From assembly GCA_036571765.1 (NCBI GenBank), contig BROE01000025.1, positions 5,874,660 to 5,938,659 on the forward strand: a DNA stretch of 64,000 bases. Reading direction: 5' to 3'. Positions 59,601 through 64,000 of this stretch are shown one piece after another (the first letter of the stretch is position 1; every line of letters starts with the position of its first letter). The notes under the pieces are model-generated. The model saw only the letters and a list, made by a program, of their open reading frames with translations. It searched no databases and was not told where the DNA came from. The position numbers and the translations under genes are program-made. This DNA is from Plecoglossus altivelis (lineage: Eukaryota > Chordata > Actinopteri > Osmeriformes > Plecoglossidae).

Positions 59601-60340
59601 CTACACCGGCGTGTGGGGATGACTAGCGACTCCCAAAGATAGGAGCCATCCTGTATCCACGCTTAGACAAGGCGTATTCACGCCGCCCCTCCCCCCCGTG
59701 TCTGTGGTGCGTCCCTCGCAGCTGACGGAGCTTCGCGGTGTCCCCCGGGGGCTGTACGACGGCCCCGTGTGCGAGGTGAGCGGCACCCCCAAGGCCGTGA
59801 CCCCGGTGTCGTCGGTGAAGACGTCCCCCGCCAAGCAGCAGCAGCAGCAACAGCAGCAGGCTGCCGCGCCCCAGCCGGTCCGCAACCTGCACCAGTCTGG
59901 CTTCAGCCTGTCTGGTGAGGACACCTCTCAGCACTGTCACAGAGAGAGAGACAGGCCAGATGTAGCCTGGTGCCTTGGAAAGACGAGTAATAAGACTCTC
60001 TCTGTTTCTCTCTCTTGTTCCCTCTGCCCCCTCCTTTCTCTCCCTCTCTCTCTCTCTCTCTCTCTCACTGCCCTTCCTCTTTCTCTCTCCGCGTGTCTCT
60101 GTCTTGCTCTCTTCACTCTGCCCCCTCCTTTCTCTCGCTGTCTTGCTCTCTTCACTCTGCCCCCTCCTTTCTCTCCCTGTCTCGCTGTCTTCTTCGCTCT
60201 GCCCCCTCCTCTCTCTCTCCCTGCCACTCTTGTTTCTTCGTCGCCAAGGTGCGCAAGTCGACGACAATGTTCCTCGCCGCACCACCCAGCGCATCGTGGC
60301 TCCCCCTGGTGGCAGAGCCAACATCACCAACCTAGGCTAA
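53691..60340 (+). CDS. dpysl2: Dihydropyrimidinase-like 2 (CRMP2)
   Basis: Thirteen exons: 53691-53732, 55618-55706, 55909-56093, 56417-56581, 56815-56876, 57023-57103, 57264-57332, 57599-57719, 57936-58092, 58239-58551, 58939-59118, 59722-59914, 60249-60340. Phases agree throughout and give 582 residues (human 572). CRMP2 is a tetrameric tubulin- and cargo-binding protein of growing axons, related to dihydropyrimidinase but not an enzyme; the metal-binding HxH has become HTR (GIDVHTRF). It starts MSGYQGKKNIPRIT, one Gly longer than human, and ends RRTTQRIVAPPGGRANITNLG in pieces. Motifs SPPLSPDPSTPD, VTPVSSVKTSPAK and the RRTTQ tail identify DPYSL2 over DPYSL3-5. The CDK5/GSK3 cluster is conserved as Thr510, Thr515, Ser519 and Ser523, and is followed by eight Gln. 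Exon 10 (313 nt) appears to be two ancestral exons joined. Confidence 0.95.
53733..55617 (+). other. dpysl2: dpysl2 intron 1
   Basis: 1885-bp intron from GTGAGT to CCACAG. I recognise no coding exon in it and no long-form (CRMP2A) alternative first exon, there or upstream. Confidence 0.85.
55755..55832. repeat. (CCAT/CCGT)n tetranucleotide repeat
   Basis: CCAT, CCGT and CTGT tetranucleotides in dpysl2 intron 2. Confidence 0.95.
56587..56606. repeat. (AC)n microsatellite
   Basis: AC run a few bases after the exon 4 donor of dpysl2. Confidence 0.9.
57171..57263. repeat. (GT)n microsatellite forming the tract before dpysl2 exon 7
   Basis: GT repeat with CT and TT interruptions that runs into the GCGCAG acceptor of exon 7, in place of an ordinary polypyrimidine tract. 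Confidence 0.93.
58125..58138 (+). promoter_or_regulatory. CTCF-like site in dpysl2 intron 9
   Basis: CCACCAGATGGCGG is a close match to the CTCF core on the plus strand, 33 bases into the 146-bp intron 9. Motif evidence only. Confidence 0.4.
58690..58775. repeat. (GGCT)n/(GACT)n tetranucleotide repeat
   Basis: GGCT and GACT units in dpysl2 intron 10. Confidence 0.9.
58811..58845. repeat. (GAT/GGT)n trinucleotide repeat
   Basis: ATG/GAT/GGT units in dpysl2 intron 10; a run of about 14 Cs follows near 58880. Confidence 0.88.
59270..59322. repeat. (GTGC/GT)n microsatellite
   Basis: GTGTGTGC-type repeat in dpysl2 intron 11. Confidence 0.92.
59836..59859 (+). repeat. dpysl2: CAG repeat encoding Q8 in dpysl2 exon 12
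   Basis: Four CAG, one CAA, three CAG codons: residues 527-534, directly after SPAK. Human DPYSL2 has only two Gln here (recalled). An AAAPQ stretch follows before PVRNLHQSG. Confidence 0.95.
59996..60235. repeat. CT-rich tract with a roughly 37-bp minisatellite
   Basis: Pyrimidine-rich intron 12 of dpysl2. From about 60100, CTCTGCCCCCTCCTTTCTCT recurs three times with small changes. It generates long spurious frames on both strands. Confidence 0.88.
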
Positions 60341-61293
60341 GCCACCCCAACCCCGACAGGCAAAGAGGGCAGGAGACTACCACCACCACCACCACCCGTG
60401 GGCCAGCTCACACCCCCACCACCACCCCATCGTCAGGAACGACATAGGCTCCTGTCACCACGGCCCTCACCCCCCCTCCAACCCAACTCCCCCATGCTTT
60501 ATACCACCTCCTTCATCCTCCATCCAATTCTGCTGTATCCCAGTAAACAAGGAGAAAAGGGAGATTGCTGTCTGTCTCTTACAATCTGCTGGATGGTTTT
60601 AAGTGTTCGTCTTTCATCCAAAGCCACGTTTAGTGGGGGATTTGAACGAGCTGAAGACTAACGCTCTACCACTAAGCTTTGTGCATCCCAGTTGATATTG
60701 ATTGATATGTATCTTTAGAAGATGTGGTCATAAATGTGGTGTTTATATTTTGGGGTTCGTTGGCACCAACCATATTTTGTTGGTTTACTGAATGAGCTTC
60801 ACAATAGAATACAGTCCTGTATGGTTTTTTAAGTTGCTATTTAAATGCCTTGTTATTCTGGCAGCAGACAACTTTTGAATTCAAGTCATGAGATAATGAT
60901 CTTACAGTTGCCGATACTACACAGTGATAAACGGACAGTAATGTGAGTAATCTGCACCAGAGCGGTAGTATTACTTTAAGTGAACTGCATTGTTTACGGT
61001 GTTTCTTGGTGTTATATTTTTAATGGTCTTTTCAGTTGCATGAAAACTGGTGATAAGTTTTGCGTGTTTCAGTTCAAAGTAGCTACGCTTCTTTTTTTGG
61101 AGACTCTGTAAATATCTTTAGGCGGTAGAATCATGGAAGGAATCGCAGAGGATTGTTTGGGCTCACAAATCAGTTTGCAGTATTTGATCTGGGTCGCGCT
61201 TACGCGTCTGTTCTGTCATTGTTACAGTACCACTGAACGCTTGGCTGAACAAATTCACTTCCATCTTCCTTTCGTCTATTTACTTAACTTCTC

Positions 61294-61301
61294 TCCCCCC
61301 G

Positions 61302-61341
<40 letters not shown>

Positions 61342-61360
61342 ACCCCCTCCCCCCCCCCCC
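61294..61360. repeat. poly(C) tract
   Basis: About 67 bases that are nearly all C, with a few single G, A and T interruptions, in the presumed dpysl2 3' UTR. Confidence 0.96.
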
Positions 61361-62311
61361 ACGTCTTTCTGTTGTAGTGTTTTGTTACTGCTGTCACATT
61401 TAATAATTTCTAACATAAAACACTAAAAAGCACGATACGAAGTATTTGTGATGGAATCCACAGCGAGCGGGAAAGCGTTATAGGGCGCACCAATTGCTGG
61501 TACGGGGCACCGGCAACTAGAACGCTTTACGGCAATGCAGGAGGTAACATCCCTTCAACATTTCGCAGGTAGCAATTTGGCTCCTCTTTCCGACGGTTTC
61601 CTTTAGCTCCCTAAGGTTGAATGTTGCCAGAACAACAGCCTTCCCTATAATCGCAGCGCTGTTTGCCGTTAATGACACTGACAGCCATGCTGGATAGGAG
61701 GTTTCCCTTAACAACCCCTCCACACCAGGTGCTATTTGATCAAGGCTGTCTTCGTGCAGATGACGGTGCGGCGTGTGCACTTTCCGTCTAACTACTGCGT
61801 TAAAAACGAGAGCCTGGATGTTCTTCAATCATGGTCGTTATGACGTAACTTTGTTTTATAACTTTCTAGGCCAAAATTGTGAGTAGGCCTATGTGAAAAT
61901 GCAACATGTATCTAGTATTAGGTGTCTTATTTAAGAATGCTTGTTGGATATCACTTGCCTGCCTATTGTATAGATATTGAGAGCACACGAATCATGTATC
62001 GATGAAAAGTACCCTGTGAAGCACTGTCTGAACACGCTTATGCGAGTCGTGCTTTGGGACTCCATGACGAGTGCTTTATATGAAGTTCTTAGCTGTTTGA
62101 TGATACGGTCACGTGTTCTACCGCTGGTGTCACTGGTTTTAGAATAGCACGTACTCTGATCGCTGTGAGTGTTGATGTGGGTCAGTGTGAAGAAGTTAAA
62201 AAAAAACCTTCATTTACCCCCCCCTCCCCTCCGTCACTGAAGCTCTTACAGAATAGGGACCAATAGGAATCTGTCGCATGTTGATGATGCGGCACTGTAC
62301 TGCACTAATTT

Positions 62312-62405
62312 CATCCTCCTCATTCTCCTCATCCCCCTCCTCCTCATCCCCCTCCTCCTCATCCCCCTCCTCCTCATCCCCCTCCTCCTCATCCCCCTCC
62401 TCCCC
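62312..62405. repeat. 15-bp CCTCCTCATCCC-type tandem repeat
   Basis: About six units of TCCTCATCCCCCTCC in the presumed dpysl2 3' UTR. Confidence 0.95.
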
Positions 62406-62600
62406 TCACCAGGTGGAGGTTCACTAGTGAGTCAGTGTGCCTCAGCTGAGGCAGTTTCCTAGTGTTGATGGTGTAAAAGCTCTGCTGTTGCCCTCAGTTA
62501 CGTAACGATTGACTTTGTTTGTTAGCCCTCTAGATTCCCTCCTGATGGCATCCAGTCCTGTAACCGTGTGTGTTGACTTCAGTGGTTTCCAACAATAAAA

Positions 62601-64000
62601 ATGTTACAAAGTTATCGACCTCCGCCTTCTTTTCGTCGCGGTAACGGTAACCGTTGTCGAGCAAACACCTTCTCATGACAAAATCAAAAAAAGTACACAG
62701 GAACTATTTTACATCCCTTGTATTCTCTCCTGTTTGAAAATTAAGGAGTGGTTTGAAGGTTTGGAAATGTTTTCCCGAAACCCGTGTAGCGAGTCATGTT
62801 CATGACAGCCACTGACAGTATCTGCAATCAACAGGGAGGACAGAGATTGTGGGCTTGTGTTTTGATTCTCAGGATGGCTGGGTTTTAATTACTGCCTGCC
62901 TCCCCTCCTCCCCCTCCAAAATCTTCTGGAATGAGACGCTGTGGCATTGATATTTAAACAGTTGTCCAATTAAGCGTAGCATCTACTTACATAAGGGCAC
63001 ACTAATTGATAGCACTGGAAAAGAGAGAGTAGCAGGTCGATGCGATCGCCCACTCGAGCGAGAGAGCCTTATACCAAAAAGACATAATAACCTGACTCTC
63101 CGCAAGAGGAACTACCTGGGGAATGATGAAAATTAGCATGTTGAGTCACCAGTGTTTTTCATAGCTGGCTGTTACGAACCATCGCATATTACTTTTCATT
63201 CCGGTTGCTGCTCCCTATTACTTCCGTACCATATCTGACAATCAAAGATTGATTTGTTTTTCCCCACCCCCGCTCGATAGTATCTACTAGGGTGCTTGTT
63301 TAAAGCAGATCAGCTGTCACTCAGGGTAAAGGAAGGGCTATGGAGTCGGGAGTCTAATATCTGTCAGGTTTTGTCCGAGGTCGGGTGAGGTTAGGTGCAG
63401 CCAGGATGTGCGTTTGGTGCCTCCTGTCCTGGAATTTCGAAAGAAAAAAAAGAAGCAAAAGATGTCAGTTGAGTCTTGTGCGTTCCCTGTGAATGTGTGT
63501 CCATGTGTCACCCCTGTGGCAAGCCCTGACTTAAACATGTAAGTCCTGGCACAATTACTTTGGAGAAAATCAGCTTAAGCTAGAGCACACGGTGTAATGA
63601 CAAGGTTTATACCTGCAGCTTGAGATTGAAGAATGACAACCAAAGATGAATGCATGAAGAGAGAGAGAGAGAGACAGAAGGAGAGATAGTGACGGAGAGA
63701 TGGAGACAAAAAGAGATAGAGACGGAAAGGGAGATAAAGAATGAGATCACCTAATCCATCTATGGCTTCAAAACCACTGCTGGTGGCTACTTGACGACGT
63801 CATCACTGAGACAGTGAGTCACAGGAGTACAGACAAAGTCAATGGGGACAGTCTGCTGGCTGGACTATTTCTGTCCTCATTTCCTAATCTATTTCACTTC
63901 CAGGTCTTGGCTGAGATACATATCTCCATGGTAGGACCAGCGCCATGGCTTTGCGAAAACCGCATCATCAAACCCCTCGGTGGAACTCAGGGGGGAGAGC
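62601..64000. other. Downstream intergenic sequence
   Basis: 1.4 kb with no gene recognised. It includes a purine-rich GAGA tract at about 63657-63735. In human the next gene after DPYSL2 is ADRA1A, but nothing of it is seen here. Confidence 0.6.
63657..63735. repeat. (GA)n-rich tract
   Basis: GAGAGA and GGAGA units with GATAG interruptions near the end of the window. Confidence 0.9.

Larger units (their letters stand above)
60341..62600 (+). promoter_or_regulatory. dpysl2: Probable dpysl2 3' UTR with AATAAA
   Basis: About 2.25 kb after the dpysl2 stop with no coding exon. AATAAA at 62594-62599 is a good candidate poly(A) signal. It contains the poly(C) tract and the 15-bp tandem repeat listed separately. 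Confidence 0.55.

Noticed and set aside
59623..60330. 235-codon minus-strand frame opposite dpysl2 exons 12-13
   Set aside because: Arg/Glu-rich translation of the antisense of CT repeats and of real coding exons.
1..64000. A novel multi-gene defence, biosynthetic or mobile system
   Set aside because: Every multi-exon gene found belongs to a known vertebrate family, and the remaining sequence is introns, UTRs, simple repeats and MITE relics.

Overview
This window is vertebrate nuclear DNA, almost certainly from a teleost fish. Coding sequence is broken into short exons with GT-AG introns, simple-sequence repeats and hAT-type miniature transposons are common, and the proteins are closest (by recall) to vertebrate neuronal and cell-death genes. 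Three genes, ppp2r2a, bnip3l and dpysl2, lie head-to-tail on the plus strand, the same order and orientation as human 8p21. I see no bacterial, viral or CRISPR-type system, and nothing I would call a new molecular machine. The unusual points are splice architecture, a damaged or mis-assembled gene end, and several mobile-element relics.

Layout. Positions 1-3760 hold no recognisable gene. From 3847 to about 20145 lies an lrrtm4-type synaptic leucine-rich-repeat gene. A 4-nt start exon (ATG plus G) is followed by a large exon (4491-6040/6046), a 13.4-kb intron, and an alternative terminal exon (19446-19676). Retaining the donor gives a 519-residue protein ending in ECEV. Splicing gives a protein of about 594 residues. 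From 20.1 to 39.6 kb is a gene-poor stretch of simple repeats, possibly with conserved non-coding elements.

ppp2r2a (B55 regulatory subunit of protein phosphatase 2A) runs from 39677 to 45072. Exons 1-9 are clean. A block of about 0.9 kb carrying exons 8 and 9 is then repeated nearly identically 1350 bp downstream with one frameshift, flanked by purine-rich repeats and indel-ridden sequence. The last coding exon is present but full of small insertions. This looks more like an assembly or unpolished long-read problem than a real pseudogene. Its 3' UTR runs to about 47.7-47.8 kb and contains a six-unit 28-bp minisatellite.

bnip3l (mitophagy receptor) has six clean coding exons at 48011-50703, with two fold-back hAT MITEs in intron 5. 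A diverged inverted-repeat element lies at about 52.82-53.41 kb. dpysl2 (CRMP2) has 13 coding exons at 53691-60340. It carries a polyglutamine run beside the regulatory phosphorylation cluster and a 313-nt exon that looks like a fusion of two ancestral exons. Its 3' UTR probably ends near the AATAAA at 62594. The last 1.4 kb shows no gene.

The genes do not form one pathway. lrrtm4 and dpysl2 act in synapse and axon biology, ppp2r2a in phosphatase targeting, and bnip3l in hypoxia-linked mitophagy. Their linkage is inherited synteny. Protein comparisons are from memory of the human families, not from a database search.
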